Shown: positions 1-9,390 of the stretch, piece after piece
How the letters are laid out: each line of letters begins with the position of its first letter
Numbering within the stretch: the stretch's first letter is position 1
Assembly (NCBI RefSeq): GCF_036231965.1
Contig: NZ_CP109499.1
Span: 3,534,001 to 3,598,000, forward strand
DNA: 64,000 nt
Reading direction: 5' to 3'
Source: Streptomyces sp. NBC_01428
Lineage (GTDB): Bacteria > Actinomycetota > Actinomycetes > Streptomycetales > Streptomycetaceae
Program-made: the position numbers and the translations under genes
The notes under the pieces: generated by a model
What the model was told of the DNA's origin: nothing
Seen by the model: only the letters and a program-made list of their open reading frames with translations
Database searches by the model: none

Positions 1-137
1 TTGCCGGCGGCCGAACGGCCCGCGTCGGCACCGCTCTCGGAAGCCGCGGGGGTCCCGTACGGCGGCGTCCCCGACGGGTACGCGGCTCCACCGCGCCCGT
101 TGGGCCCGGAGGACGAACTGTCAGTTTCACGACTCAA
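1..137 (-). CDS. N-terminal part of an unrecognised protein (runs off window edge)
   Basis: Only the first 45 codons are inside the window, so the function cannot be named. The start chosen is TTG at 137, preceded by GGGAG about eight bases upstream; the frame then stays open to the edge. The visible peptide begins MSRETDSSSSG and is rich in Ser, Gly, Pro and Ala, like the disordered cytoplasmic N-termini common on Streptomyces membrane and secreted proteins. It lies downstream of DUF6113 and mshB on the same strand, about 160 bases after the DUF6113 stop. That gap shows no strong hairpin, so co-transcription is possible. Confidence 0.5.
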   Translation of the reverse strand, partial: MSRETDSSSSGPNGRGGAAYPSGTPPYGTPAASESGADAGRSAAG

Positions 138-297
138 GGCAGGTTCTCCCGGTTGGCTCCGCCGCCCGTTTCCTCGACCTCATCTCGGGCAGCTCGGCGG
201 CGCGCACCACCATACTGGCCGTGTCCGGCGCGCAAACCTCGCCCGATGGGGAAACTCGCACGCGACCCGCACCTGACCGATACGGCGAAGTAGTACG

Positions 298-726
298 TCA
301 CTTGCCAAGTCGGGCACCGGAGGCGCCCGGTTGCCGTCCCCGGCCCAGGGTGGCGCACATCACAGCGACGGCCATCCCTCCGAGGAGGAAGAGGTAGGAA
401 CCGATCCCGGCGCCGAAGAGGAAGTCCCCTTCCGGGCGGCTGGCGGTGAGCAGGACGACGGAGAGCACCCAGCCGGCCGCGGGCGCGACGGCCCCCGCGC
501 GGGTTCCGGTGGCGCGGGAGCCGCCGAGGAAGAGTCCGGCGGCGCCCGCCAGCGCGAGCAGCAGCCCGAGCGGGAACCAGCCGGGCTGCACCAGCGCCCC
601 GGCGGCTCCGACGACCGCGCCGAGCAGGAAGAGCCCCGCGTAGGCGGCGATGCGCCCGCCCGAGGGCCGTGTCAGTGGCTGCGCGAGCATGCTTCCGCCG
701 CCGCGCTGTCCCGTCGTACTCATCAC
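298..726 (-). CDS. DUF6113-type small integral membrane protein
   Basis: A 142-residue protein of unknown function with about four hydrophobic segments (roughly residues 26-46, 50-70, 80-100 and 105-125) joined by short Gly/Arg-rich loops. It matches the small DUF6113 membrane proteins that sit beside mshB in streptomycetes; that assignment rests on context and general composition. The start is GTG (GTG-ATG-AGT) with GAGGGACGG upstream at good spacing. It lies 43 bases after the mshB stop on the same strand, so the two probably share a transcript. Nothing catalytic is visible. Confidence 0.72.
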   Translation of the reverse strand: MMSTTGQRGGGSMLAQPLTRPSGGRIAAYAGLFLLGAVVGAAGALVQPGWFPLGLLLALAGAAGLFLGGSRATGTRAGAVAPAAGWVLSVVLLTASRPEGDFLFGAGIGSYLFLLGGMAVAVMCATLGRGRQPGASGARLGK

Positions 727-769
727 AGATCCGTCCCTCGCCGGGTCGTGCTCGTCACTCGTGCGTTCC

Positions 770-1681
770 TCACCGGGCTGTCCTCCCGGTCCCGTCGATC
801 CCCGCGATCCCCTCGAAGAGGTCCGTCTCCCGCACGGCCGGGCGCGGCGCGTTCACCAACTCGTAGTACTCGGTGGTGAAGAGGGGCTGGGCCAGGTCGT
901 TCGAGAGCGCGAACCAGGGGCCGTCCACGGTGATCTGGGTGGTGTGCGCGCGCATCGCGGCGATCTTGGCGGCGGCGAACGCGGTTCCGTCGATCTCGGT
1001 GGTGACGGTGGCCTCGTCGACCACGCCCGGTACGTCGTCGACGGCGGCGGCCCGCTCGAACGGCAGCTCGGGGAGCGCCGCGCGCAGCCGGGCGAAGGCC
1101 TCCTCGGCGACCGGCCGCGGCATGCGGTTCCAGTAGGTCTTGGTGATCCGCCAGGCGTCGCCGAGGTCGGGGCGGTGGGCGGGGTCGGCGGCCAGTTCTG
1201 CGGCGCGGGTGGCGACGCGGTGCGCCTGGATGTGGTCCGGGTGCCCGTATCCCCCGTCCGGGTCGTAGGTGACGAGCACCTGGGGGCGCACCTCGCGGAC
1301 GACCTCCACGAGGCTGTCGGCGGCCTCGTCCAGGTCGGCGGACCAGAAAGCGCCCGGCCGGTGGTTCTGCTCGACGCCCATCATCCCGGAGTCGCGGAAC
1401 CGCCCGGGGGCGCCGAGGAAGCGATGGTCGTGGACGCCCAGCTGCTTCATGGCGGCGCTCAGCTCACCGGTGCGGAACGTGCCGAGTCCGCCCTCGCGGT
1501 CGGCGGCGAGATGGGCGAGTCCGGGCGGGATGACCTCACCCTCCTCGCCGAGGGTGCAGGTCACCAGCGTCACATGGGCGCCCTCGGCCGCGTAGCGGGC
1601 CATGGTCGCGCCATTGTTGATCGACTCGTCGTCCGGGTGCGCGTGCACCAGGAGCAGACGCCGGTCGGGCAGTTCCGTCAT
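770..1681 (-). CDS. mshB: N-acetyl-1-D-myo-inositol-2-amino-2-deoxy-alpha-D-glucopyranoside deacetylase (mycothiol biosynthesis)
   Basis: A zinc-dependent deacetylase that removes the acetyl group from GlcNAc-Ins to give GlcN-Ins, the second step of mycothiol biosynthesis in the cytoplasm. The zinc and catalytic motif AHPDD lies at residues 14-18 and the second metal-histidine region reads [12 protein letters not shown]. The family hallmark [10 protein letters not shown] is also present. Length (303 residues) equals the usual family length. An in-frame ATG lies 23 codons upstream, but the start at 1681 gives the conserved MTELP N-terminus. No Shine-Dalgarno precedes it; instead TACGCT (1688-1693) lies six bases before ATG, so the mRNA is probably leaderless. 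Confidence 0.95.
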   Translation of the reverse strand: MTELPDRRLLLVHAHPDDESINNGATMARYAAEGAHVTLVTCTLGEEGEVIPPGLAHLAADREGGLGTFRTGELSAAMKQLGVHDHRFLGAPGRFRDSGMMGVEQNHRPGAFWSADLDEAADSLVEVVREVRPQVLVTYDPDGGYGHPDHIQAHRVATRAAELAADPAHRPDLGDAWRITKTYWNRMPRPVAEEAFARLRAALPELPFERAAAVDDVPGVVDEATVTTEIDGTAFAAAKIAAMRAHTTQITVDGPWFALSNDLAQPLFTTEYYELVNAPRPAVRETDLFEGIAGIDGTGRTAR

Positions 1682-1739
1682 GGGGCCAGCGTACGAGGCA
1701 CCGGCCGGAGCGGGCTCGGGCAGCCCCGGGCCCCGGGCA

Positions 1740-2729
1740 TCAGGGGGCACTGCCGAAGGCCGGGGTGCAGGCGCGGCAGCGGCGGCCGGGTTCGGGTGCT
1801 CTGAAGGCGCGGTCGCAGCCGTCGCAGTTCTGGAGCCGGTGCCGGACGTCCGGTGGTGGAGCGGGAGCGCGGAACGGCGGGGGCGGAGGCAGGTGCGCCG
1901 TGAGGCGGTGGGCCAGGAGCGCTGCCGGGCGCCTGAGTCCCTCCGGCGGCAGGTCCCTGGTCAGGGCCAGGGTCACGGATCCCGCGTCGACGTCCCGCTC
2001 CAGCCAGGCGGCGACTCCCGGGGCGAGGTGGGCGGTGTCGTCCCCCGACAGCAGCAGGCGCGGGTCGCGTCGGTGGAGGCCGGCGAGCAGGTCGGTGGCG
2101 GTCCGCAGCAGGTCGGGGGCGGCGCAGGACGGGCGGGGCACCTCGGGAAGGGACGCCCGGGCGGTACGCCGCTCGCTCCGTTCACGCGGCTCGTACGAGA
2201 CCGGGTGCGGGCCCCGGTCCGCCGCCGGGCGGCCACGAGCGGGGCCCTCGGGGTCGATCCCGTCCTGACGCACCGGCTCCTCCCCCGCGTCCCGCCGCAC
2301 GGCCTCTGTCGCCCTCCGGGGCCCGGGGCGGGCCTCGCCTGCGCGGCCCGGCTGGTTGCAGGAGACCGTACGGGTGACGATCCGGCCGCCGGGGACGCGT
2401 TCGCGGGTGCGGCGGAGGTAGCCGTGGGCTTCGAGTTCGCGCAGGGCCGCCGCGATGCGGGTCGCGCCCTCGGGGAACCGGGCGGTCAGGGTCCTGATGT
2501 CGACGGGGGCGCCCACGGGGAGGGACTGGATGTGGACGCCGAGTCCGATCGCGAGCCCGGACAGTTCCGGGTGCTGGGCGAGGTGATTGCCGATCACCGT
2601 GAAGCGGGTGGTGTGGCGGGTGTTGTCGTGGATGACACCACCGGCCCGTACGGGTCCCCGGTTCGGGTGGCCGTTGGCGGCAACCCGGGACCGGGCGCGC
2701 GGGGGCGCGCTAGGGTTCTGCGTATCCAT
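1740..2729 (-). CDS. Winged-helix/HTH DNA-binding protein with C-terminal Cys4 zinc-ribbon-like motif
   Basis: A 329-residue cytoplasmic protein. An N-terminal winged-helix region (about residues 35-115) contains a helix-turn-helix followed by a [20 protein letters not shown] wing, as in replication-initiator-like and MarR/GntR-like regulators. The middle (about 120-215) is Arg/Pro-rich and probably disordered. The C-terminus carries CDGCDRAF and CRAC, a Cys4 arrangement that could bind zinc. Start ATG at 2729 is preceded by AGTAGGAG with good spacing; in-frame codons further upstream lack a ribosome binding site. The target is unknown. Proteins of this layout recur in streptomycete genomes near anti-sigma-like ATPases such as the next gene upstream. 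Confidence 0.75.
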   Translation of the reverse strand: MDTQNPSAPPRARSRVAANGHPNRGPVRAGGVIHDNTRHTTRFTVIGNHLAQHPELSGLAIGLGVHIQSLPVGAPVDIRTLTARFPEGATRIAAALRELEAHGYLRRTRERVPGGRIVTRTVSCNQPGRAGEARPGPRRATEAVRRDAGEEPVRQDGIDPEGPARGRPAADRGPHPVSYEPRERSERRTARASLPEVPRPSCAAPDLLRTATDLLAGLHRRDPRLLLSGDDTAHLAPGVAAWLERDVDAGSVTLALTRDLPPEGLRRPAALLAHRLTAHLPPPPPFRAPAPPPDVRHRLQNCDGCDRAFRAPEPGRRCRACTPAFGSAP

Positions 2730-2927
2730 CGGGAAGCTCCTACTTCCTCGGTGGTCAGGCCCTCGCACTGGGATTGGCGTCCCGGCGAGGGCCGTCGCAT
2801 GTCTGCTGTTGTGTTGCGCCGAGCGTAGGGCAGCCAACCGCCCACGAATCCAGCCGAGTCGGTGATGTTCACTCGCGCGAGTGAGTTCACGCCGGGGGCG
2901 GGAGGGGTGGGGCTTGGCCGGGTCATT

Positions 2928-3437
2928 TCACCCTTGTGTTCCTTGGGAAGGACCGCGTCCGGCACCGCAGCACGCGTGGGCGGGTTCCGGTGGCAGGTCG
3001 ATCTCCGCCCACACGGTCTTCCGCGGGTGCGGCCCCGGAACGACCCCCCAGCGGTCGGCCAGCGCGTCGACGAGGACGAGCCCACGGCCGGACTCCGCCT
3101 CCCCCACCGGGTGCCGCATCTCCGGGACCCGGTCGCCCCGGGTGTCGGTGACCTCGATCCGCAGGGTGCCGCCGACGACGTAGAGCGTGAGCCGGAAGTC
3201 GCGTCCCGGAACCCGGCCATGGGTCGCCGCGTTGGCCGCCAGCTCGGCGACGACCTGCGGCGCCCGGTCCAGGGGCAGCCCCCAGGCGCGCAGTTGCTCG
3301 GTGGCGAGCAGACGGGCGAGACGGGCACCGCGCGGGGTCGGCGACAGCAGAACGCTGGAGTTCCTGACGGTCCCCGACAGCTGGACCTCGGGGTCGGCGA
3401 TTTCTTGGTTCACGTCACTCAGCGTGGCGGGGCACAC
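2928..3437 (-). CDS. ATP-binding anti-sigma-factor-like regulator (HATPase_c, RsbW-like)
   Basis: A 169-residue HATPase_c (GHKL-fold) protein of the RsbW/SpoIIAB-like serine kinase class. The N-box region reads VVAELAANAATHG (about residues 62-74), the G1 box is in LRIEVTDTRGD and the G2 box in ESGRGLVLVDALADRWG. The C-terminal KTVWAEIDLP strand is typical of the Streptomyces subfamily. Such proteins bind sigma factors or partner regulators. Two starts are possible: GTG at 3437 or GTG at 3413 (161 residues); neither has a strong ribosome binding site. It is divergent from the XRE-DUF5753 gene, with about 130 bases between them. Substrate and partner are not predictable. Confidence 0.85.
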   Translation of the reverse strand: MCPATLSDVNQEIADPEVQLSGTVRNSSVLLSPTPRGARLARLLATEQLRAWGLPLDRAPQVVAELAANAATHGRVPGRDFRLTLYVVGGTLRIEVTDTRGDRVPEMRHPVGEAESGRGLVLVDALADRWGVVPGPHPRKTVWAEIDLPPEPAHACCGAGRGPSQGTQG

Positions 3438-3568
3438 CTACCGTGAACAGTGACGACGCCGGTACGTACGGTGACTGTCCGGAGCTTGTCCGGTCGTGTC
3501 CGGGCTGTCCGGAACCGTCGTACGGGTAGGGCGCGTTGAGGTTCAGCGGTACGGCGGAGGGGTGCGGG

Positions 3569-4441
3569 ATGTCGGTGGACGACGTGAGGCGGCTCAAGAG
3601 CGAGGCGGACGAGCCGGGCTGGGAGGTGGACCCGGACGACGACTGGGGCGTCGCGGTCGTCGCGACCGTCGGGCGGCAACTGAGGCTGCGGCGCGAGGCG
3701 GTGGGCATGCGGGCCGCCGAGTTCGGCGAGGCGGTCGGGTACGGCGAGGACATGGTCTACAAGATCGAGAGCGGGAAGAGGATCCCGCGCCCCGAGTACC
3801 TGGACATGGCGGACGAGGTACTGGGGGCGGGTGGGCTTCTCTCGGCGATGAAGGAGGACGTGAAGAAGGTCAGCTACCCGAAAAAGGTGCGGGACCTTGC
3901 GGCGATGGAGGCCAAGGCCGTCGAGATCGGGGTGTACGAGTGCAACACCCTCCCCGGCCTGTTGCAGACCCCCGACCATGCACGGGCGTTGATCGAAGCT
4001 GCGCAGCCACCGTACTCACCGGACGATGTCGAGCGCATGGTGGCGGCCCGCCTGGCTCGGCAGTCGGTCTTCGAGCGAGAACCGTCACCGTCGATCAACT
4101 TCGTACTGGAAGAGGCCGCACTTCGCCGGGAAGTCGGGGGCACAATGACGTGGAAGCAGCAGCTCGAACGTCTCCGGAAGGTGGGACGAGTGCGTCACGT
4201 CACGCTTCAGGTGATGCCGACGAAGAGCGACGCCCATCCCGGGCTGGACGGCAGGATCGAACTGCTGAAGTTCGGGGACGGAGCCGCTGTGGGGCGTGCC
4301 GATGGCGTGTTCAGTGGCCGGCCAGTCTCCGAGCTGAAGCAACTCCGGATCCTCGACCTGTGGTTCAGCACCATCCGGGCTCAAGCTCTCCCACCACGGG
4401 AATCTCTGGCCTTCATCGAACAACTGCTGGGAGAAACATGA
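3569..4441 (+). CDS. XRE-family regulator with DUF5753 domain (WhiJ-like)
   Basis: A 290-residue regulator: an N-terminal helix-turn-helix (about residues 35-90, containing LRLRREAVGM and a recognition region ending in YKIESGKRIP) and a C-terminal DUF5753 domain (about 105-285). The family includes WhiJ of S. coelicolor, which acts with a small DUF397 protein in controlling development. Start ATG at 3569 is chosen because GGAGG lies eight bases upstream; an in-frame ATG at 3536 lacks one. Its stop overlaps the start of the DUF397 gene (ATGA), so the pair is translationally coupled. Together with the divergent ATPase it forms the familiar three-gene regulatory set of streptomycetes. Confidence 0.9.
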   Translation: MSVDDVRRLKSEADEPGWEVDPDDDWGVAVVATVGRQLRLRREAVGMRAAEFGEAVGYGEDMVYKIESGKRIPRPEYLDMADEVLGAGGLLSAMKEDVKKVSYPKKVRDLAAMEAKAVEIGVYECNTLPGLLQTPDHARALIEAAQPPYSPDDVERMVAARLARQSVFEREPSPSINFVLEEAALRREVGGTMTWKQQLERLRKVGRVRHVTLQVMPTKSDAHPGLDGRIELLKFGDGAAVGRADGVFSGRPVSELKQLRILDLWFSTIRAQALPPRESLAFIEQLLGET

Positions 4442-4647
4442 TCCGCACCACCTCAGCCCAGGACGCCTCTGAACTGGCGTGGTTCAAAAGCAGCTACAGC
4501 GGCGGCACCAGCGGCGAATCCTGCATCGAGGTCGCCACCACCCCCGGCACCGTGCACGTCCGCGACTCCAAGAACGCCGCCGGCCCCCGGCTCGCCGTGA
4601 CGCCGGGAGCCTGGGCCGACTTCGTGTCGTTCGCGTCCGGGGGCTGA
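4438..4647 (+). CDS. DUF397 small protein, partner of the upstream XRE-DUF5753 regulator
   Basis: A 69-residue DUF397 protein with the family motifs WFKSSYSGG, SCIEVA and HVRDSKN followed by a W-x-x-F end. DUF397 proteins are thought to bind or modulate XRE-DUF5753 regulators encoded beside them; here the ATG overlaps the upstream stop by four bases, which supports a functional pair. The ribosome binding site GGGAGAAAC lies inside the upstream gene. No membrane segment or catalytic site is present. The gene ends five bases from the convergent small membrane-protein gene. Confidence 0.9.
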   Translation: MIRTTSAQDASELAWFKSSYSGGTSGESCIEVATTPGTVHVRDSKNAAGPRLAVTPGAWADFVSFASGG

Positions 4648-4651
4648 CCGG

Positions 4652-4846
4652 TCAGAACTTGATGCTGCCGATCATCCCCGCGATGTTCGTCGTCAGATCG
4701 TTGATCGTGGGCGCGATCGTCGAGGAGGCGAGGTAGAACCCGAGCAGGACACACACCAAGGCGTGAACGGCCTTCAGTCCTGACTTCTTCACCAGGATGA
4801 AGACGATGATCGCCAGCAGCACCACCGCCGAAATCGAAAGTGCCAC
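4652..4846 (-). CDS. Small two-helix membrane protein of unknown function
   Basis: A 64-residue protein with two hydrophobic helices (about residues 3-20 and 26-45), separated by KKSGLKAVHA, and a polar tail with several Thr and Asn residues. Start GTG at 4846 is fixed by an excellent Shine-Dalgarno, GGAGGTGAG, six bases upstream. Similar small membrane proteins are common in streptomycetes but I know no defined role. It converges on the DUF397 gene with four bases between stops. A 9-bp inverted repeat lies about 60 bases upstream (4905-4926). Confidence 0.75.
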   Translation of the reverse strand: MALSISAVVLLAIIVFILVKKSGLKAVHALVCVLLGFYLASSTIAPTINDLTTNIAGMIGSIKF

Positions 4847-4904
4847 GGCGGCTCACCTCCAAAGTTCCCAGGGACCAGGGGGGTTGTACGGGTGACATAC
4901 AGAT

Positions 4905-4926
4905 CCCCGTACGGGCTCGTACGGGG
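4905..4926. promoter_or_regulatory. Inverted repeat, candidate operator
   Basis: CCCCGTACG, four bases, then CGTACGGGG: a perfect 9-bp dyad in the intergenic region between the small membrane-protein gene (minus) and the S9 peptidase gene (plus). GTACG recurs several more times nearby (about 4887 and 4933), so it may be a cluster of protein-binding sites. It could equally be a transcript hairpin. Confidence 0.4.
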
Positions 4927-5053
4927 TCGGGTACGTCGTTCCAGCAGCCAGCAGGTTCTTACCCACGCAGCGCTAGTGATCATAACTATCCGTACGCGCG
5001 CATCGATCGGCGCACGGCCGCACAAGGGGGCGCATGGCCAATATGGTCGAGGC

Positions 5054-7204
5054 ATGACGAACGAGCCTCTGTCCTTCCCCCGCCGGTCCGCCCGGACGCA
5101 GCGGTTCACCTCCGGTGCACCACGGGCGTTCACCGTGGCGCCGGACGGTTCCCGCGTGGTGTTCCTGCGGTCCTCGTCCGGTACGGACCGGGCGAACCAG
5201 CTGTGGGTTCTCGACGTGGCGGAGAACCGGGAGCGGCCGGCCGCCGACCCCGCCGCGCTCCTCGGGGGCGCCACGGAGCGGCTCCCGGCGGCGGAGCGGG
5301 CGCGCCGCGAACGCAGCCGCGAGGGCGGTGCGGGGATCGTCGGATATGCCACGGACACAGCCGTCGAGCTGGCGTCTTTCACCCTTTCGGGGCGGCTGTT
5401 CACGGCGGAGCCGCGGGCGGGGACGGCACGGGAACTCCGCGTTCCCGGCCCGGTGATCGACCCGCGGCCGTCGCCCGACGGGCGGCTCGTGGCGTACGTC
5501 GCCGGGGGCGCCCTGCGGGTCGTCGGGGCGGACGGCGAGGGCGACCGCGCGCTCGCCGAGCCGGAGTCCCCGGCCGGAGAAGGATCGGTTTCGTACGGTC
5601 TGGCGGAGTTCATCGCGGCCGAGGAGATGGGGCGTTCGCGCGGCTTCTGGTGGTCGCCCGAGAGCGACAGCCTGCTGGTCGCGCGGGTCGACGACTCCCC
5701 CGTGCGGCGCTGGTGGATCTCCGATCCGGCACGTCCGGAGAGCGAGCCGCAGCGGGTCGCGTACCCGTCGGCGGGCGGCGCCAACGCGGAGGTGCGGCTC
5801 TTCGTGGTCGGGGTGGACGGGTCGCGCACCGAGGTCTCGTGGGACCGGGCGCGGTACCCGTATCTGGCGCATGCGCACTGGTCAGCGGCGGGTGCGCCGT
5901 TGATCCTCGTCCAGGCGCGGGACCAGCGCAGCCAGCTCTTCCTGGCCGTGGATCCGGCTTCCGGTTCGACGCGGATGGTGCACGCGGACGAAGATCCAAC
6001 TTGGCTTGATCTTTTCCCCGGGGTGCCGTGCTGGAGCCCGGGCGGACAGCTCGTGCGGATCGCCGACGAGGGGGGCGCGCGGGTTCTGGCGTTCGGCGAA
6101 CGGCCGCTGACCGGTGCGCAGTTGCACGTCCGGGCGGTGCTCGACGTGTCGGCCGACGACGTCCTGGTCGCGGCGTCGGCGGGCGAGGCGGCGGCCCTGC
6201 CGGAGACCGGCGAGGTGCACGTGTACCGCGTGAACGAGCTGGGCGTGGAGCGCCTCTCGCAGGAGCCCGGCGTGCACTCGGCGGTTCGCGCCGGGGGCGT
6301 GACCGTGCTCGTGTCGTCGGCGCTCGACAGGCCGGGCACCCAGGTACAGGTGCTGCGCGGCCCCAAGAGCCCGACGACCGTCACGTCTCACGCCGAACAC
6401 CCCGGTTTGTCCCCGCGCGTGACACTCACACAGGGGGGCGCACGGAAAATCCCATGCGCCGTGCTTATGCCGACCGACTACGACGGCGACAATCCCCTTC
6501 CCGTCCTGATGGACCCGTACGGCGGTCCGCACGGCCCCCGGGTACTGGCCGCGCACAACGCGTACCTCACCTCGCAGTGGTTCGCCGACCAGGGATTCGC
6601 CGTGGTCGTCGCGGACGGCCGCGGCACCCCGGGGCACTCCCCCGCCTGGGAGAAGGCGGTCCGCGACGACTTCACGGTCACGCTCGACGACCAGGTCGAG
6701 GCGCTGCACGCGCTCGCGGAACGGTTCCCGCTGGACCTGTCGCGGGTCGCGATCCGCGGCTGGTCCTTCGGCGGCTGGCTCGCGGGGCTCGCCGTGCTGC
6801 GCCGCCCGGACGTCTTCCACGCGGGCATCGCGGGCGCGCCCGTCACCGACTGGCGGCTGTACGACACCCACTACACGGAGCGGTACCTCGGCGATCCGGC
6901 CACGAACGCGGCCGTCTACGCGGAGAGTTCGCTCGTGACCGACGAGGGGCTGTCCGCGCCCGCCGCACCGCACCGGCCCCTGATGCTCGTGCACGGGCTC
7001 GCGGACGACAACGTGGTGGCGGCGCACACCCTGCGACTGTCCTCCGCCCTGCTGGCCGCCGGCCGCCCGCACGAGGTGCTCCCGCTGTCGGGCGTCACCC
7101 ACATGACCCCACAGGAAACGGTGGCGGAGAACCTGCTCCTCCTCCAGGTGGACTTCCTGAAGCGCTCACTGGGACTCACCCCGCCCGGCGCGACCCCGGC
7201 CTAG
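5054..7204 (+). CDS. S9 family serine peptidase (dipeptidyl-peptidase IV / prolyl oligopeptidase type)
   Basis: A 716-residue cytosolic serine peptidase with no signal peptide. An N-terminal beta-propeller (DPPIV_N, about residues 20-440) precedes an alpha/beta-hydrolase peptidase S9 domain (about 470-710). The catalytic triad is visible: Ser571 in GWSFGGW, an Asp at 651 or 652 in LADDN, and His683 in GVTHMT. The EE pair in EFIAAEEMGR near residue 195 matches the substrate N-terminus-binding glutamates of DPP4-like enzymes, suggesting release of N-terminal dipeptides. No Shine-Dalgarno precedes ATG; TATGGT (5042-5047) lies six bases upstream, so the mRNA is probably leaderless. Three peptide importers follow downstream, so breakdown of imported peptides is a plausible role (inference). 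Confidence 0.92.
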   Translation: MTNEPLSFPRRSARTQRFTSGAPRAFTVAPDGSRVVFLRSSSGTDRANQLWVLDVAENRERPAADPAALLGGATERLPAAERARRERSREGGAGIVGYATDTAVELASFTLSGRLFTAEPRAGTARELRVPGPVIDPRPSPDGRLVAYVAGGALRVVGADGEGDRALAEPESPAGEGSVSYGLAEFIAAEEMGRSRGFWWSPESDSLLVARVDDSPVRRWWISDPARPESEPQRVAYPSAGGANAEVRLFVVGVDGSRTEVSWDRARYPYLAHAHWSAAGAPLILVQARDQRSQLFLAVDPASGSTRMVHADEDPTWLDLFPGVPCWSPGGQLVRIADEGGARVLAFGERPLTGAQLHVRAVLDVSADDVLVAASAGEAAALPETGEVHVYRVNELGVERLSQEPGVHSAVRAGGVTVLVSSALDRPGTQVQVLRGPKSPTTVTSHAEHPGLSPRVTLTQGGARKIPCAVLMPTDYDGDNPLPVLMDPYGGPHGPRVLAAHNAYLTSQWFADQGFAVVVADGRGTPGHSPAWEKAVRDDFTVTLDDQVEALHALAERFPLDLSRVAIRGWSFGGWLAGLAVLRRPDVFHAGIAGAPVTDWRLYDTHYTERYLGDPATNAAVYAESSLVTDEGLSAPAAPHRPLMLVHGLADDNVVAAHTLRLSSALLAAGRPHEVLPLSGVTHMTPQETVAENLLLLQVDFLKRSLGLTPPGATPA

Positions 7205-7211
7205 GCAGCAA

Positions 7212-7243
7212 CGAGCCGGGGTGACATGGCGCACCCCGGCTCG
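7212..7243. terminator. Bidirectional terminator hairpin
   Basis: CGAGCCGGGGTG pairs perfectly with CACCCCGGCTCG over 12 bp with an eight-base loop and is followed by TTTA on the plus strand. It lies between the convergent S9 peptidase gene and the last gene of transporter operon 1, and can serve both. Confidence 0.75.
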
Positions 7244-7352
7244 TTTACGGCACCCGCACGGCCGTACGGTGTTCACCTTGGCGTGTCCGTATATCGGTAC
7301 CGCTTCCGCCAAGTTGCCTGCGTGTTAACGACGTTCGCTCACCTTTGTACGG

Positions 7353-8414
7353 TTATGCGGCGCCGCCGCGAGGCTCTTCCGGCGGGACGACCTGCTTCTC
7401 CTCGGCGAAGTGACAGGCGGAGTCGTGGGCGGCCGGACTGTCACCGATCCGGAACACGGCCGGCACCGCGAGCAGCGGCACCTCCAGCGCGCAGCGCTCC
7501 TGCGCCTTCCAGCAGCGGGTACGGAACCGGCAGCCCGAGGGGATGTTCGCGGGCGAGGGCACGTCCCCGGAGAGGATGATCCGCTCCCGGTGCTCCCGGG
7601 CCTCGGGGTCCGGCAGGGGCACGGCGGAGAGCAGTGCCTGGGTGTAGGGGTGCGTCGGATGGTCGTAGATCTCGGCGTCCCTGCCGGTCTCGACGATGCG
7701 TCCGAGGTACATCACCCCGACCCGGTCGGAGATGTGCCGGACGATCGACAGGTCGTGCGCGATGAACACGTAACTGAGGTCGAACTCGTCCTGGAGCTTC
7801 TCCAGCAGGTTGATGACCTGGGCCTGCACGGAGACGTCGAGTGCGGAGACGGGTTCGTCGGCGACGATGATCTCGGGCCGCAGCGCGAGGCCGCGGGCGA
7901 TGCCGATGCGCTGGCGCTGACCGCCGGAGAACTGGTGCGGATAGCGGTTGATGTACTCGGGGTTGAGCCCGACCACGTCCAGCAGGTCCTGGACCCGCTT
8001 CCTGCGGTCGCCCTTCGGAGCCACCTCGGGATGGATCTCGTAGGGCTCCCCGATGATGTCGCCGACGGTCATCCGGGGGTTGAGCGAGGTGTACGGGTCC
8101 TGGAAGACCATCTGGATGTTGCGGCGCACGGCCTTGAGCGCCCGGCCGGACAGCCGGGTGATGTCCTCGCCCTTGTACTTGATCGTTCCGCCGGTCGGCT
8201 TCTCCAGGTTGACCAGCATCTTGGCGACCGTCGACTTGCCGCAGCCGGACTCGCCGACGATGCCGAGCGTCTCGCCGCGTCCGAGGGCGAAGTCCACCCC
8301 GTCGACGGCCTTGACCGCGCCGACCTGCTTCCGGAACAGGATTCCCTGGGTGAGCGGGTAGTGCTTGACCAGCCCGCTGACCTCCAGCAGGGGTTCAGTG
8401 GCTGTCTGTGCCAT
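7353..8414 (-). CDS. Oligopeptide ABC transporter ATP-binding protein, OppF/DppF type (operon 1)
   Basis: A 353-residue cytoplasmic ATPase subunit, last gene of operon 1. Walker A is GESGCGKST (near residue 60), followed by the Q-loop [12 protein letters not shown], the signature [10 protein letters not shown], Walker [13 protein letters not shown] and the switch histidine in FIAHD. The C-terminal oligo/dipeptide domain has a Cys cluster ([15 protein letters not shown] and a later Cys) like that reported to bind an iron-sulfur cluster in Dpp ATPases. Its ATG lies inside the preceding gene (20-base overlap), so translation is coupled. Family knowledge pairs it with the adjacent OppD-type subunit as a heterodimer. 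Confidence 0.95.
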   Translation of the reverse strand: MAQTATEPLLEVSGLVKHYPLTQGILFRKQVGAVKAVDGVDFALGRGETLGIVGESGCGKSTVAKMLVNLEKPTGGTIKYKGEDITRLSGRALKAVRRNIQMVFQDPYTSLNPRMTVGDIIGEPYEIHPEVAPKGDRRKRVQDLLDVVGLNPEYINRYPHQFSGGQRQRIGIARGLALRPEIIVADEPVSALDVSVQAQVINLLEKLQDEFDLSYVFIAHDLSIVRHISDRVGVMYLGRIVETGRDAEIYDHPTHPYTQALLSAVPLPDPEAREHRERIILSGDVPSPANIPSGCRFRTRCWKAQERCALEVPLLAVPAVFRIGDSPAAHDSACHFAEEKQVVPPEEPRGGAA

Positions 8415-9390
8415 CGAGGCATTCCCTCCAGAAGAAGCAGGCGCTCCCGCGGTCCGCGTCGACCTCCGCGAGCGGCGGCACCTCGGTGCGGCAGATGTCC
8501 TGGGCCATCGGGCAGCGCGGGTTGAAGGCGCAGCCCGGCGGGATGTGCATCAGGTTGGGCGGCAGCCCCTTGATCGCGTAGAGCTCGGACCCCTTCTGGT
8601 CGAGGCGCGGGATCGAGTCGAGCAGCCCCTTCGTGTAGGGGTGGGCGGGCGCCTTGTAGATGTCGTGGACCGGTGCCGTCTCGACGATCCGTCCGGCGTA
8701 CATCACCGCGATCCGGTCGGCGACGTCCGCGACCACCCCGAGGTCGTGGGTGATGAGGATGAGTCCCATGCCGAGTTCGCGCTGGAGCTCCGCGAGCAGG
8801 TCCATCACCTGGGCCTGCACGGTGACGTCGAGCGCGGTGGTCGGCTCGTCCGCGATGATCAGGGCGGGCTCCAGGGCCAGCGCCATGGCGATCATGATGC
8901 GCTGGCGCATACCGCCGGAGAACTGGTGCGGGTAGTCGCGCACGCGCTCGGCGGCGGCCGGGATGCGCACCCGCTCCATCAGCTCGATCGCCTTGGAGCG
9001 GGCCTCCTTGCGGGACATCCCGCGGTGCACGGTGAACATCTCGCCGAGCTGTTCACCGACGCTGAGCACGGGGTTCAGGGACGACAGCGCGTCCTGGAAG
9101 ATCATCGCCATCTCGGCGCCCCGCACCTTGCGCCGCTCCTCCTCCTTGAGCTTCAGCAGGTCGCGGCCCTGGAAGAGGATCTCGCCGCCGGTGATCTTCC
9201 CGGGCGGTGTGTCGAGGATGCCCATGATGGCCTGGGCGGTCACCGACTTGCCGGAGCCGGACTCGCCGAGGACGGCGAGCGTCTCGCCCTCGTCGACGCT
9301 GTAGTTGACCCCGTTGACGGCCTTGGCGACTCCGTCCCGGGTCCGGAACTCCACGTGCAGGTCGCGCACTTCGAGCAGCACGTCGGTCAC
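8395..9390 (-). CDS. Oligopeptide ABC transporter ATP-binding protein, OppD/DppD type (operon 1)
   Basis: A 331-residue ATPase subunit. Walker A is GESGSGKS (about residues 38-45), signature FSGGMRQRI, Walker [12 protein letters not shown] and switch region ITHDLGV, followed by the C-terminal oligopeptide domain with CAFNPRC and later cysteines. Start GTG at 9390 overlaps the stop of the upstream permease gene in a GTGA arrangement. It should pair with the OppF-type subunit encoded immediately downstream and energise the two permeases of the operon. Confidence 0.95.
   Translation of the reverse strand: MTDVLLEVRDLHVEFRTRDGVAKAVNGVNYSVDEGETLAVLGESGSGKSVTAQAIMGILDTPPGKITGGEILFQGRDLLKLKEEERRKVRGAEMAMIFQDALSSLNPVLSVGEQLGEMFTVHRGMSRKEARSKAIELMERVRIPAAAERVRDYPHQFSGGMRQRIMIAMALALEPALIIADEPTTALDVTVQAQVMDLLAELQRELGMGLILITHDLGVVADVADRIAVMYAGRIVETAPVHDIYKAPAHPYTKGLLDSIPRLDQKGSELYAIKGLPPNLMHIPPGCAFNPRCPMAQDICRTEVPPLAEVDADRGSACFFWRECLDGTDSH

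Noticed and set aside
1..276. Plus-strand gene entering from the left edge
   Set aside because: The frame has no ribosome-binding context and its tail lacks normal codon bias. The minus-strand frame from TTG at 137 with GGGAG fits better.
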